From positions 70,904 through 134,903 of the forward strand of contig CAZXIJ010000010.1 in assembly GCA_964640725.1 (NCBI GenBank): a stretch of 64,000 nucleotides of DNA, given 5' to 3'. The notes below the pieces were generated by a model that was given only the letters and a program-made list of their open reading frames with translations, was not told where the DNA came from and searched no databases. The position numbers were made by a program, and so were the translations under genes. This DNA comes from CALHVX01 sp964640725 (GTDB taxonomy: Bacteria; Pseudomonadota; Gammaproteobacteria; Pseudomonadales; Azotimanducaceae). Shown in pieces: positions 16,728 through 26,706 of the stretch. The first letter of the stretch is position 1. Every line of letters begins with the position of its first letter.

Positions 16728-19700
16728 TCAGACTCCGACGCTGGCACCTTCGACCACTCCTTCAAAGCGATCTTCCAGCGCATCTTCTGCATCCTGCAGC
16801 GCTGCCAGGGTTTCCGGATCCGCAGACCAGTAGTCGCGCTCGTGCGCTTCCAGCATGCGTTGCGCCATTTTCACCGAGGCCAGCGGATTCAGCGCCGCCA
16901 GGCGCTCCCGCATGACCGGATCCAGCAAATAGGTGCGCGATAACTCGTTGTAAATCCAGGGATCGACCTGACCGGTCGTTGCCGACCAGCCAACGCAATT
17001 GGTGAAGTGGCTCTCGATCTGGTGCACGCCCTCGAAACCGTGCTCAAGCATGCTTTCGTACCAGCTGGGGTTGAGCATGCGTGTGCGGCTTTCCAGGGCG
17101 ACCTGGTCCGTGAGGGAGCGAACTTTGCCGCTGCCCTGGGTGTAGTCGCCGATCAGCGTCGGCACAGCGCTGCCCCGGGCGTTCTCGACCGCTCGGCTGA
17201 CACCGCCCAGCGAGTCGACGTAGTGGTCAAGGCTGGTGATGCCGAGCTCGATAGAATCGAGGTTCTGGAAGGTCACATCGACTTCCGCCAGGATCATCTC
17301 AAGCAGCTCGCCGTGTAACGCCGGTGCGCCCTGACCGCTGTAGGCGAAGCTGCGGCGCTGCATGAACATCGCCCCCAGCTCGTCCTCGGACTGCCACAGC
17401 CCGTTCTCGACGAGCTGGTTGACGTTGGCGCCGTAGGCGCTGTCGGCGTTTCCGAATACCCGCAGCGCTGCCTCTTCGATACCGAGATCCAGCGCCTCGG
17501 CACAGCGCAGCGCCAGCGCCCGGATCGGGTTGTCGGCCTCCGGTTCGTCAGCCATCGCGCACAGGCGCACGGCTTCGGCCAGCAACGCGATCTGCTTGGG
17601 CAACAGATCGCGAAAAATGCCGGACACGGAAACCAGCACATCGACCCGGGGGCGCCCCAGCTCTTCGAGAGGAATCAGCTCCGCGCCGGACAGTCGACCG
17701 TAGGCATCAAAACGCGGCCGGGCGCCGAGCAAAGCCAGTGCCTCACCGATCCCGACACCTTCGTTCTTGAGGTTATCGGTGCCCCACAGCACCATCGCCA
17801 ACCGCTGCGGCGCGGCGCCGGTCTGAGCCGTGCAGGCGTCCAGCAATTCCTGAGCCTGCCTTGCGCCTTCTCGCATGGCCACGGCACTGGGCATGCGGGT
17901 GGGGTCGAAGCCATGCAGGTTCCTGCCTGTCGGCAGGATCGCCGGGGCGCGCAGCAGGTCGCCGCCCGGCACCGGCTCGATGTAGTCGCCATCCAGAGCG
18001 CGTAGCAAAGCCGGAATCTCGCTGTCGACCCGCAGACAATCGCGCAGGTGAACCAGTTCCAAAGCCTGCGTCTGGGCCTCCGCAGACAGGGGCGCGAGTT
18101 GTTTCGCCAGGTCCCCGTGATCGTCGCAAACCGCATCGACAATGGCAGCGGGCAACCGCACTTCGGCAGCCTGGGCTGAGGCTTCGATCAACGTTCGAAT
18201 GGCCTCCTCCGGCGCCGGTTCGCCCACCACGTGCAGACCGTGCGGCACCAGTGTTTGCTCCATCTCGATCAACAGGCCATGCACTTGCAGAACCGCCTGT
18301 TCCGGGTTTTGCCAGGCGGGACTGTCCTCGCCCAGCAGTTCCAGCGCTGCGGCCTGAGCCCGCATATCGGCCAACGTCTCGCGCAATGCCTCACCACTGG
18401 CGCCCCCGGAAGCGGCGCTGGCGCGGTAGTGGTCAATAAGGGCCCGAAGATCCGCGAAGGCCCGATAGAGCCCTGACTGGGAGATGGTCGGGGTCAGATA
18501 GCTCACCGTCGTCGCGTTGGACCGGCGCTTGGCAATGCTGGCCTCCGACGGGTTGTTCGCCGCATACAGATATACATGGGGCAAGTCCCCAAGCAGCCGC
18601 TGCGGCCAGCAAGCGGTGCTGGTGCCGACCTGCTTGCCGGGCATGAATTCGAGGGCGCCGTGCGTTCCGAAGTGCAGTACCGAATCAGCGGCGAACTCGC
18701 GGCCCAGATAGCTGTAGAACGCGCAGAATGCATGAGTGGGCGCCAGTCCCTGCTGGAACATCAGCTTCATGGGGTCGCCTTCGTAGCCGAAGGCAGGTTG
18801 GACGCCAACGAACACATCGCCGAAATGAGCGCCCAGCACCAACAGCGATTGGCCGTCGCTCTGGTGGGTTCCGGGCGCAGGACCCCAGACCGCTTCGACC
18901 TCGTCCAGGTACGTTGACCTGGCGACGTAGTCGTCTGCCGGGATCGTTGCACACACGTTTGCGGCCGTGCCGTAGCGAGCGCTGTTGCCCTCGAGCAGGC
19001 TCTGACGCAGGGCATCGACGCTCGCCGGCACCTCGACCTCGTACCCGCCGGCCGCCATGGCCTTGAGCAGGTTGAACAGAGAAGCGAATACAGACAGGTG
19101 AGCGGCGCTGCCGGTGCCACCGGAGTTCGGCGGGAAGTCGTAGAGCACAATCGCCACTTTGCGCTGCTCGCGCGGCAGTTTGCGCAGCTTCACCAGCTTA
19201 TGCACACGATCGGCCAGAACGCCGGCCTGCTCGAGGTCGCAGGACAGGTCGTTGTCGGCATCGTTGGCGCGGCCCCCGTAAACCATCGTGCCCGTCGCGC
19301 CGTCCAGCTCCGGAATGGCAACCATCATCATGGTTTCCAGGGGCAAAAGGCCCTGTTCGCTGTGATGCCACTGATCGAGGGACTGGAACTCCAGCGCTTG
19401 CGCCGAGAGGTACGGCACGCCCAGCTCGGCCAGGATTTCCTGCGCCGCGTCAGTGTCGTTGTAGGCCGGGCCGCCAACGAGCGAGAAGCCGGTGAGCGAC
19501 ACCACGGCATCCACTCGCGAGCGCTGGCCCTTGCGCGCGTCGCGCAGAAATTCGTTGATGGCGGGCCGGGCATCCAGACCGCTGGCAAAGACGGGAATAA
19601 CTTTCAGGCCCCGCGCTTCCAGCGCCTCGATCACGCCGTCGTAGTGGGCGGTGTTGCCTGCCAGCACGTAGGAGCGCATGACGATCAGCCCGACGGTGCC

Positions 19701-20498
19701 CAGCACAGGGACACCGCGCGGCCGCTGCGGCTGCGGCAGGTCGGCCAACCGGGTACCGATCCGGTCCGCCATGCGCGGGTGATACAGCCCGGAGTCCGGA
19801 TACTGGATCGGCGCCGGCACCTTGCCGATGCGCTTGCCCTTGGGCAGCGTGTCAGCGCTATAGCGCGCAATAAGCTGGTGGACGAGCGCCGCTACGTTCA
19901 TCTCAGAGCCGAGCAGCCAGTACTGCATACTCAGGAAGTAGATGCGCAAGTCCTGAGCGGTGCCGGGAATAAAGCGCAGTACTTGCGGCAGGCGCCGCAG
20001 CATGGCCATTTGCCGCGCGCCATTGCCCGCAGCTCCGGGCTTGGCCTGCTTGCCCTCGCTGCTGCTCTGGCCGCGAAGCTTCTTGAGCCAAGCCATGCCG
20101 CTGCCCTGGCTCTTGCTCATATCGAGCGAGCCCATACGCGTCCAGCGGCAGACTTCCGGGGCAGAGAGCAGGCAAACCATGGCCCGGCACTGCAGCCGCC
20201 GCGCTTCGAGCGCATCGCGCACTGCTTCGATGTGGTCGTCCATGAACAGCATGGTGACGATCACCAGATCTGCCTCAGCGATTGCCAGGCGAGCGCTGTC
20301 GAGCGTCGCAGGCTCGCGCTCCCAGCGCGCAGCGGCATGCAGCGTCAGGGACAGGCCGGGGACCTTTTTGCGCAGGCGCTGCTCGGCACGGGCGACGGTC
20401 GACGCCAGATGACTGTCGAGCGTGACAAACGCCACCCGAATCGTCGGGGTGCTGCGCCGAGGCGCAGTGCTGCTAGCGACTGAAGTGGGCTTTGGCAT
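16728..20498 (-). CDS. bchH: Magnesium chelatase subunit BchH
   Basis: The 1256-residue protein is the size expected for BchH (about 1200-1300), with typical segments MRSYVLAGNTAHYDGVIEAL, YDFPPNSGGTGSAAHLSVFA and HFGTHGALEFMPGKQVGTS. It binds protoporphyrin IX and, with the BchI-BchD motor encoded at 45.9-48.8 kb, inserts Mg2+, the committed step of bacteriochlorophyll synthesis. Its first 26 bases overlap the end of bchB. Confidence 0.98.
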   Translation of the reverse strand: MPKPTSVASSTAPRRSTPTIRVAFVTLDSHLASTVARAEQRLRKKVPGLSLTLHAAARWEREPATLDSARLAIAEADLVIVTMLFMDDHIEAVRDALEARRLQCRAMVCLLSAPEVCRWTRMGSLDMSKSQGSGMAWLKKLRGQSSSEGKQAKPGAAGNGARQMAMLRRLPQVLRFIPGTAQDLRIYFLSMQYWLLGSEMNVAALVHQLIARYSADTLPKGKRIGKVPAPIQYPDSGLYHPRMADRIGTRLADLPQPQRPRGVPVLGTVGLIVMRSYVLAGNTAHYDGVIEALEARGLKVIPVFASGLDARPAINEFLRDARKGQRSRVDAVVSLTGFSLVGGPAYNDTDAAQEILAELGVPYLSAQALEFQSLDQWHHSEQGLLPLETMMMVAIPELDGATGTMVYGGRANDADNDLSCDLEQAGVLADRVHKLVKLRKLPREQRKVAIVLYDFPPNSGGTGSAAHLSVFASLFNLLKAMAAGGYEVEVPASVDALRQSLLEGNSARYGTAANVCATIPADDYVARSTYLDEVEAVWGPAPGTHQSDGQSLLVLGAHFGDVFVGVQPAFGYEGDPMKLMFQQGLAPTHAFCAFYSYLGREFAADSVLHFGTHGALEFMPGKQVGTSTACWPQRLLGDLPHVYLYAANNPSEASIAKRRSNATTVSYLTPTISQSGLYRAFADLRALIDHYRASAASGGASGEALRETLADMRAQAAALELLGEDSPAWQNPEQAVLQVHGLLIEMEQTLVPHGLHVVGEPAPEEAIRTLIEASAQAAEVRLPAAIVDAVCDDHGDLAKQLAPLSAEAQTQALELVHLRDCLRVDSEIPALLRALDGDYIEPVPGGDLLRAPAILPTGRNLHGFDPTRMPSAVAMREGARQAQELLDACTAQTGAAPQRLAMVLWGTDNLKNEGVGIGEALALLGARPRFDAYGRLSGAELIPLEELGRPRVDVLVSVSGIFRDLLPKQIALLAEAVRLCAMADEPEADNPIRALALRCAEALDLGIEEAALRVFGNADSAYGANVNQLVENGLWQSEDELGAMFMQRRSFAYSGQGAPALHGELLEMILAEVDVTFQNLDSIELGITSLDHYVDSLGGVSRAVENARGSAVPTLIGDYTQGSGKVRSLTDQVALESRTRMLNPSWYESMLEHGFEGVHQIESHFTNCVGWSATTGQVDPWIYNELSRTYLLDPVMRERLAALNPLASVKMAQRMLEAHERDYWSADPETLAALQDAEDALEDRFEGVVEGASVGV

Positions 20499-22044
20499 CG
20501 TAAAGGGTCTCTACCGTTATCTCGGCGACGCCCTGCTCTGCAGCAAAGCGCTCGGTATTGTTGCGCGCTTTCCCGCGCACGAAAAACGGAATCTTCTTGA
20601 GCTCGGTCACCGCGTCATCGGTCCAGGTCAACGCGATATCGGCTTCCAGGTCTTCCGACGCCTCAGGCTGCGCGTCTGCCATCGGAGCTGGCGAATCCGC
20701 CTGCGCCGGGGGCGCAGCGACCGCGGTACCGCCGTGCAGGTGCGACGGGCCAGCGCCGTTGCCAAACTCGAAATCTTCGCGAAACATCGCCAGCAGATGC
20801 TCTTCCAGCCCCATCATGAGCGGGTGCACCCAGCTGTCGAACAGGACGTTGGCACCTTCCCAGCCCATGGTCGGGCTGTAGCGTGCCGGGCAATCCTGCA
20901 CGTGAAAGGGCGCTGATATGAGCGCGCAAGGCACACCCAGGCGCTTGGCCATATGCCGTTCCATCTGGGTCCCGAGCACAAGCTCCGGAGCCAGCTCTGT
21001 CACCGCCTGTTCGACCTCAAGGTAGTCATCGGTAATCAGGGGCGTGACCCTGAGCTCCGCCGCCAGCGCGCGGACGTCCCGGGCAAATTCACGGGAGTAG
21101 GTCCCCAGACCGACCACATCAAAACCCAGCTCGTCCCGGGCCACCCGGGCTGCCGCACAGGCATGGGTCGCATCACCGAATACGAACACGCGTTTGCCGG
21201 TCAGGTAAGTGGAGTCCACGCTGCGCGAGTACCACGGCAGCCGCGATTCGCCCCGGGTCTCCGGCGCCGGCAGCCCCAGCGCCTCGCACACCTGGGCAAG
21301 GAATTTGGCCGTCGCAATCGAGCCGATGGGCACCGTCCGAATCACCGGCTGCTGGTACTCCTTCTCAAGCCAACGCGCCGTCGTGTCTGCGACTTCCGGG
21401 TAGAGACAGACGTTCGCCCAGGCCGCGGGCAGCCGCGCGATGTCCGTGGGCGACGCGCCCAAGGGTGCCGCGAGGTTCACGGCGATGCCCAGCTTTTCGA
21501 GCATGCGCGTCACTTCGACAACATTGTCCCGCGCCCGGAAGCCCAGGCTGGTGGGCCCCAGCAGATTAACGCTTGGCCTGACGGTGCGCGCCGGCGCGTC
21601 GCTGCGCTTGAGCACCGCGCGAACGAGGTGATAGAAGGTTTCGCTCGCGCCGAAGTTTTCCTTGCGCGAGTAAGACGGCAGTTCCAGGGGCACGATCGGC
21701 AAAGGGAGGCCGACGCCAAGCGCCAGAGTCGCGGGCTGATCCTGAATCAGCTCCGCCGTGCAGGACTCACCGACCAGCATCAGTTCCGGCTGGAAGCGTT
21801 CCGCAGCGGCCTTGACCGTGCGCAGCACCAGGTCAGCGGTGTCGCCTCCAAGGTCCCGGGCCTGAAAGGTCGTGTAGGTCACCGGCGGGCGCCGGTCGTT
21901 GCGCTCGATCATGGTGAACAGCAGATCGGCGTAGGTATCGCCCTGGGGCGCGTGCAACACGTAGTGCACCCCTTCCATGGATGCGGCGACTCGCATAGCG
22001 CCCATGTGCGTCGGGCCTTCGTAGGTCCAGAGGGTGAGCTTCAT
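20473..22044 (-). CDS. bchB: Dark-operative protochlorophyllide reductase subunit BchB
   Basis: The 523-residue protein begins MKLTLWTYEGPTHMGAMRVA, the conserved BchB start with the Asp/Cys cluster region downstream (LMLVGESCTAELIQDQPATL). A C-terminal segment (DDAVTELKKIPFFVRGKARN) matches the PCP-reductase-like end of BchB. With BchN it forms the NifDK-like catalytic component. ATGA overlap with bchN indicates translational coupling. Confidence 0.98.
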   Translation of the reverse strand: MKLTLWTYEGPTHMGAMRVAASMEGVHYVLHAPQGDTYADLLFTMIERNDRRPPVTYTTFQARDLGGDTADLVLRTVKAAAERFQPELMLVGESCTAELIQDQPATLALGVGLPLPIVPLELPSYSRKENFGASETFYHLVRAVLKRSDAPARTVRPSVNLLGPTSLGFRARDNVVEVTRMLEKLGIAVNLAAPLGASPTDIARLPAAWANVCLYPEVADTTARWLEKEYQQPVIRTVPIGSIATAKFLAQVCEALGLPAPETRGESRLPWYSRSVDSTYLTGKRVFVFGDATHACAAARVARDELGFDVVGLGTYSREFARDVRALAAELRVTPLITDDYLEVEQAVTELAPELVLGTQMERHMAKRLGVPCALISAPFHVQDCPARYSPTMGWEGANVLFDSWVHPLMMGLEEHLLAMFREDFEFGNGAGPSHLHGGTAVAAPPAQADSPAPMADAQPEASEDLEADIALTWTDDAVTELKKIPFFVRGKARNNTERFAAEQGVAEITVETLYDAKAHFSR

Positions 22045-23342
22045 GGCATGCCTCGTAACCGCTCTGCTCGGCGCAGGGGCCGCGCAAAGAGCTCCGCCAG
22101 GTCCGCGGCCTGATCAAAACCGTGCACCGGGCTGAACACCAGCTCGATAGACCACTTGGTCCGGAAACCTTCCGCCTCCAGCGGGTTCGCCAGCCCCATG
22201 CCGCAGACGACCAGGTCCGGCTGGTCGAGCCGAACACGATCCAGCTGAGCGTCCACGTCCTGCCCCTCGGCAACACGAACGCTCCCCGGCAGCAGCGGCA
22301 ATTCTGCCGCCAGCAGGCGCCGGTCAAGGAACGGCACGCCGACTTCGTGCAGCGCCATGCCGCACTCGCGGTTCAGGAAACGGGCGAGCGGGATCTCGAG
22401 TTGGGAGTCTGGCAAAAAGCTGATCGAGCGGCCGCTCAAGGTGTCCGCCACCCGCTTTACCGCCTCGCGAGCCCGCGCCCGGGGACGGGCGAGCGCTGCA
22501 TCGATTTTGACTTCCGGCACGTCGAAGACTGCGGCGGCGGCGCGCAGCCAGGCCTCAGTACCTTCAACGCCAAAGGGATAGGGCGCTTCTACAAGGCGCG
22601 CACCGCGCGCTTCGCAGGCTCGCGCCGTGCTGCCGAGAAAGGGCTGAGCGGCCAGCACCTGAGTGTGCGGCCCAATGGCCACATCGTTGGTTCCCGAACG
22701 GCCCGGATAAAATCGGTAGCTGGATATGCCCATGGCATCGAACAGCCGCGCAAACTGGTCTTCGACCACATCAGGCAATGCGCCCAGCACCAGCAGCTCG
22801 GGGCTGGCGGCGGCGGTCGCGGCGGGTGATTGCTCAATCAACGACTGCAGGCAGGCGTCTTCGCCTTCTGTAAAGGTCGTCTCAATGCCGCTGCCTGAAT
22901 AGTGGAGCACCCGCACCCGCCCCTGGTGCATCTGCGACAGGCGTGCCGCCGCGTTGCTCAGGTCAATCTTGATGACTTCGGACGGGCAGGAGCCAACGAG
23001 GAACAACGTGCGGATATCCTGGCGCCGCTCCAGCAACTCGCCCACCACCCGGTCAATCTCGTCATGGCAATCCGCCATGCCAGACAGATCACGATCGTCA
23101 AGGATCGCGGTTGCGAAGCGCGGCTCGGCAAAAATCATGACGCCGGCTGCGGACTGCACCAGGTGGGCGCAGGTGCGCGAACCAACGACGAGAAAAAAAG
23201 CGTCCTGAATCTTGCGGTGCAGCCAGACAATGCTGGTCAGGCCGCAGAAAACCTCGCGCTGTCCGCGCTCGCGAAGAATAAAACGATCACAATCCGCAAC
23301 GTCTGCGGCGGAGGATTGCTGCACAACAGGCGCGCCGGTCAC
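22041..23342 (-). CDS. bchN: Dark-operative protochlorophyllide reductase subunit BchN
   Basis: The 433-residue NifD-like partner of BchB has Cys-bearing segments REVFCGLTSIVWLHRKIQDA and LFLVGSCPSEVIKIDL that coordinate the NB-cluster. The GTG at 23342, overlapping the bchF stop (GTGA), gives the usual length; a frame extension to 23519 would run back through bchF and is discarded. Confidence 0.97.
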   Translation of the reverse strand: MTGAPVVQQSSAADVADCDRFILRERGQREVFCGLTSIVWLHRKIQDAFFLVVGSRTCAHLVQSAAGVMIFAEPRFATAILDDRDLSGMADCHDEIDRVVGELLERRQDIRTLFLVGSCPSEVIKIDLSNAAARLSQMHQGRVRVLHYSGSGIETTFTEGEDACLQSLIEQSPAATAAASPELLVLGALPDVVEDQFARLFDAMGISSYRFYPGRSGTNDVAIGPHTQVLAAQPFLGSTARACEARGARLVEAPYPFGVEGTEAWLRAAAAVFDVPEVKIDAALARPRARAREAVKRVADTLSGRSISFLPDSQLEIPLARFLNRECGMALHEVGVPFLDRRLLAAELPLLPGSVRVAEGQDVDAQLDRVRLDQPDLVVCGMGLANPLEAEGFRTKWSIELVFSPVHGFDQAADLAELFARPLRRAERLRGMP

Positions 23343-23878
23343 GAGTGCACCGCCCCGCCGGCGGCTGCCGGCGCGATGGCCGCGGTATCGGCGCCTGCGC
23401 TCGCCGCCCCGAGCCTGGCACGACGAAACTTGATCAGGTACTGAGCGGCGTTGATCAGGTACAGCGTATACGCCACCAGAGCGACCAGCATCTGCTCCAC
23501 CTGGGTGCCCAGGGACCATGCAAACATGAGCACGTACGCCAGGTGCGCAACGATCACGACGTTACTGACCACGTCTTCCCAAAAGAAAGCCGGGACAAAC
23601 AGGTATTGGCCGAACACCGCTTTTTCCCAAAACGCCCCGGTAACCATGATCAAAAGCAAAATCAGGGTCTTGACCAGGACCGACAGAGCGGCCAGGTCGT
23701 GCCCCTCGCCGGTGAGCAGGAAGCGGCAAACCAGCACGGCGCTGACGGCAAAGACGACAAACTGGACCGGCGCGAGAACGCCCTGGACCAAGGTCCATCG
23801 GGACTCGTCCCGCCGGCGCCGCTGCGCCTCGGTGTAAAGCAGCTTCTGCTGCTGGCGGTGCTGTGCGCGACTCTTCAT
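23339..23878 (-). CDS. bchF: 2-vinyl bacteriochlorophyllide hydratase BchF
   Basis: The 179-residue membrane protein has the BchF pattern LYTEAQRRRRDESRWTLVQG followed by four hydrophobic helices and FFWEDVVSNVVIVAH. It hydrates the C3 vinyl group, the step before BchC. The start MKSRAQHRQ at 23878 has GGGAGG six bases upstream; a 12-codon upstream extension lacks one. It is the first gene of the bchF-to-puhE superoperon. Confidence 0.95.
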   Translation of the reverse strand: MKSRAQHRQQQKLLYTEAQRRRRDESRWTLVQGVLAPVQFVVFAVSAVLVCRFLLTGEGHDLAALSVLVKTLILLLIMVTGAFWEKAVFGQYLFVPAFFWEDVVSNVVIVAHLAYVLMFAWSLGTQVEQMLVALVAYTLYLINAAQYLIKFRRARLGAASAGADTAAIAPAAAGGAVHS

Positions 23879-24304
23879 AGGCCTCCCAGTGAGCAAACGT
23901 GCTCGCCCATGCACTTAGGCCAGCAACCGAGCGATCCTTGGACCGACAGTGCTGAAACCCCCAGCGCCATATTGGTCCCAGATCTTGAAAGTGTCAACTT
24001 TTGTTTACGCTTTGATGTTGCATCCGGTTGACAACCTCGCGGGCATTCCCTACCTTGACGCTTTGGGAGCAAGGGTGCCTGTTCCTTCCGTTCATTCGGT
24101 ACGCCGAAGTTCCGGTCAGTGAGTCAGGTGCCAATATCGGCTGATCAGGTCGCGTAGAGACGCTGACCAACGGAACCGGATTCGACTGAATGGCGTTGCT
24201 TCTTTAGAAAATCTGCTCGCCGTCATCCCTCGAGGGGCGAGCACCTTTGAATAACGAAACTTCGCCCCCGAGCCGAACCGAGCGCCGGCTGCACTGGGGG
24301 AACA
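23879..24304. promoter_or_regulatory. Divergent bchF/ppaA promoter region with two PpsR boxes
   Basis: The 426-base gene-free stretch holds two PpsR/CrtJ-type sites: 23992-24009 (TGT-N12-ACG, one base off) and 24016-24033 (perfect TGT-N12-ACA), separated by six bases. The second contains TTGACA (24028-24033), which with TACCTT 17 bases later (24051-24056) could be a plus-strand sigma70 promoter for ppaA. A GC-rich hairpin around 24210-24242 lies in the ppaA leader. Nothing else is recognisable. Confidence 0.75.
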
Positions 24305-25168
24305 ATGTCCTACACAGGTTTCTTGAGCGACGCGATCGAAACGCTGGCCCTGCGCCCGCGCGCGCCATCGCCCTACGCAAGTAAATTGCTAGGCGTTCTC
24401 ACCCGCGAAGTGATTCCGAACCTTGAACCCGGGAGCTATCAGGAACCCGGCCACGAGCCCGAGATCCTTGAAGAACTGGCCGCCAGCCTGGGCACGCGCT
24501 ACCCGAAAGTTGTCGCGACCCTGACGCAGCTGTTGCTGGAAAGCCGGGTCGCCGATGCTCAGGCCCTCATTGGCGCGCAGGAGCGCGTGCCGCTGCCCGA
24601 AACCACGATCAACCTCGAGATCCTCGCGAAGAGCGCCGAGCTGCTGGGCTTGCTGTGGGAGCGCGATCTCTGCGACTTTAATGCAGTCACGGTCGGGGTC
24701 ATGCAGCTTCAGCACATCATGCGAACGCTGTCCCGGCACGCCAACGATATCGAATCGCACAGCGGTCACCATCACCGGATTCTGCTCGCTCCGACCGAGG
24801 GCGAAGACCACACCTTTGGGCTGTGCATGCTTGGCGACTTCCTGATTCGCTCGGGGTGGGACGTGGCCGGCGGGCCAGGGATCAGCCGCCAGGAAACCCT
24901 CGCCGCCCTGGCGCGGGAAAATTTTGATATCGCGGGCTTCACGATCTCTGACGAGCGCTGGCTGCCCGTGCTGACAGAGACCATCGCCGCTGCCCGCAGC
25001 GAGAGCCTGAATCAGGGCCTGCGAATCCTCGTTGGCGGGCCGCTGCTTAGAAAACAGCCCTCGCTGGCCGGCACGGTCGGCGCTGACGGCTCGGCCAGCG
25101 ACGCACCGGCCGCGCTGCGCGTGGCTCGAGAGCTGGTCGCGCCCCGCAGCGCTATGGCCCGGCAGTAG
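24305..25168 (+). CDS. ppaA: Cobalamin-binding antirepressor PpaA/AerR
   Basis: The 287-residue protein has an N-terminal helical part and a B12-binding (SCHIC-type) domain at about 158-275, with LLAPTEGEDHTFGLCMLGDF containing the conserved His, then DIAGFTISDERWLP and a GGPLL strand. AerR/PpaA bind cobalamin and counteract the repressor PpsR/CrtJ. GGGGGAA precedes the ATG. The gene lies 30 bases upstream of ppsR on the same strand, the conserved regulator pair of purple bacteria. Confidence 0.92.
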   Translation: MSYTGFLSDAIETLALRPRAPSPYASKLLGVLTREVIPNLEPGSYQEPGHEPEILEELAASLGTRYPKVVATLTQLLLESRVADAQALIGAQERVPLPETTINLEILAKSAELLGLLWERDLCDFNAVTVGVMQLQHIMRTLSRHANDIESHSGHHHRILLAPTEGEDHTFGLCMLGDFLIRSGWDVAGGPGISRQETLAALARENFDIAGFTISDERWLPVLTETIAAARSESLNQGLRILVGGPLLRKQPSLAGTVGADGSASDAPAALRVARELVAPRSAMARQ

Positions 25169-25198
25169 GCCAGCGAAGATGACGCTGAACCCTCCCTC

Positions 25199-26596
25199 GT
25201 GACCGCAGAAGCCCTGACGGACAAGTCCCTGCGCAACGTCGCGCGAGAAGTTCTGGTCGAAGCCGGCAGCGATGTCGCGCTGCTGCTCGAGCCGGACGGC
25301 ACGATCCTGGACGTGCAGGTGCACACAGCAAGCCTGCGCAACAAGATCGACGAGAGCTGGCGCGGCAAGCGCTGGCAGGAAACGGTCAGCCTCGAAAGCG
25401 TGACCAAGATCGACGAGCTACTGTCCAACGGCGATCACGACGACCGTACCTGGCGCCAGGTCAATCACCCGACCGGCGATGGCACGCTGGACGTGCCCAT
25501 TCGGTACCGCACCTTTTCGCTCGGACGCGGCAACAAGCTGCTCGGGCTCGGTCACGATCTGACGCCGATCGCCAATCTGCAGCAGCAGCTCATGAGCGTG
25601 CAACGCGCCGCGGAGCAGGACTACTGGCAGCTGCGCCAGGCCGAGTCCAAGTACCGGCTGCTGTTTCAGAGCACCATCGAAGCCGTGCTCGTGATCGATG
25701 CCGAGCGGCTGGTCATCGAAGAGGCGAACGCCGTCGCGCAGACTCTCTTTGGCTGGGACCGCGCGCCGGAAAACCGCGCCCTGTGGTCCCTGTTCACCAA
25801 GGCAGAGGAGGCCGAGGCCCGCAAACTTCTGACGAGCGCCGCGAACAGCGGCCACGCAGAGAGCAGCGGCCTGAAGCTGAAAGATCTGGAATCGCCGGTT
25901 CGCGCCATCGCGACGCTGCTGCGCCAGGGCAATGCGGCCGCCTACATTCTGCAGATCCAGACCCGAGACCAGGTCGAGCTGCCGCAGGCGAATGCGGGCG
26001 CCATGGCCGTCCAGTTCTACGACGGCATGCCAGATGCATTCGTCATTACCGACAACTCCGGCTCCGTGCGCTTCGCGAATGCTGCCTTTGCAGACCTGAC
26101 GGCCCTGCCGCACCGGGATCAGGCCATTGGCACGGGTCTGAGCACGTGGCTCGGACGGACCGATGTCGACCTCAACGTCCTTATGGCCAACCTGCGCGAG
26201 CACGCGCAGGTCCGCTACTTCCAGACCCAGCTGCGCTCGTCCCATGACCTGATCTCCGAAGTGGAGGTCAGCGCGGCGAGCCTGGGCGAGGACAGCGCCA
26301 ACCCAAGCTACGGCTTCGTGATTCGCGACGCCAGCAGCCGCACGACCAACGGCGTCGCCGACGTTGCCAGCAGCCGCTCCATCGAGGAGCTGACAGAACT
26401 GGTCGGGCGAGTACCGCTGAAGGAGCTGGTCCGGGAGTCGTCAGACCTGATCGAGCGTTTCAGCATCGAGGCTGCTCTGAAACTGACCGGCAACAACCGT
26501 GCCGCTGCCGCCGACATGCTCGGCCTGAGCCGGCAGAGCCTGTACGTCAAAATGCGTCGCTACGACATCGCCGACAAGCGCGGCACGGACGACTAG
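25199..26596 (+). CDS. ppsR: Photosynthesis gene repressor PpsR/CrtJ
   Basis: The 465-residue regulator has an N-terminal domain, Q-linker helix (about 125-150), two PAS domains (about 150-250 and 275-375) and a C-terminal Fis-type helix-turn-helix (TGNNRAAAADMLGLSRQSLY). PpsR binds TGT-N12-ACA and represses bch, crt and puf genes under oxygen or light. The start is a GTG at 25199; the ATG at 25179 is in another frame and stops after seven codons. The translated protein has no cysteine, so the disulfide or sulfenate sensing described for CrtJ cannot operate here. Confidence 0.95.
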   Translation: MTAEALTDKSLRNVAREVLVEAGSDVALLLEPDGTILDVQVHTASLRNKIDESWRGKRWQETVSLESVTKIDELLSNGDHDDRTWRQVNHPTGDGTLDVPIRYRTFSLGRGNKLLGLGHDLTPIANLQQQLMSVQRAAEQDYWQLRQAESKYRLLFQSTIEAVLVIDAERLVIEEANAVAQTLFGWDRAPENRALWSLFTKAEEAEARKLLTSAANSGHAESSGLKLKDLESPVRAIATLLRQGNAAAYILQIQTRDQVELPQANAGAMAVQFYDGMPDAFVITDNSGSVRFANAAFADLTALPHRDQAIGTGLSTWLGRTDVDLNVLMANLREHAQVRYFQTQLRSSHDLISEVEVSAASLGEDSANPSYGFVIRDASSRTTNGVADVASSRSIEELTELVGRVPLKELVRESSDLIERFSIEAALKLTGNNRAAAADMLGLSRQSLYVKMRRYDIADKRGTDD

Positions 26597-26645
26597 CCCC
26601 GGACTCGGCGCGGGCCGAGCCCGCGCGCCTGCCCAGAGGGCAAAC

Positions 26646-26677
26646 TGTCAACTTAAAAGTGTCAGTTTTAATTGACA
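26646..26677 (+). promoter_or_regulatory. PpsR box upstream of bchG
   Basis: A perfect TGT-N12-ACA lies at 26660-26677, overlapped by an upstream half site TGTCAACTT at 26646-26654. TTGACA at 26672-26677 could be a -35, with TAGCGT at 26695-26700 after a 17-base spacer. That would put the transcript start near the bchG ATG at 26707. Confidence 0.75.
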
Positions 26678-26706
26678 CTCTTGAGAAAACGGCTTAGCGT
26701 CAGGTG

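Noticed and set aside
24034..24304. Possible cobalamin riboswitch before ppaA
   Set aside because: The leader has a GC-rich hairpin, but I could not find the conserved B12-box sequence, so no riboswitch is claimed.
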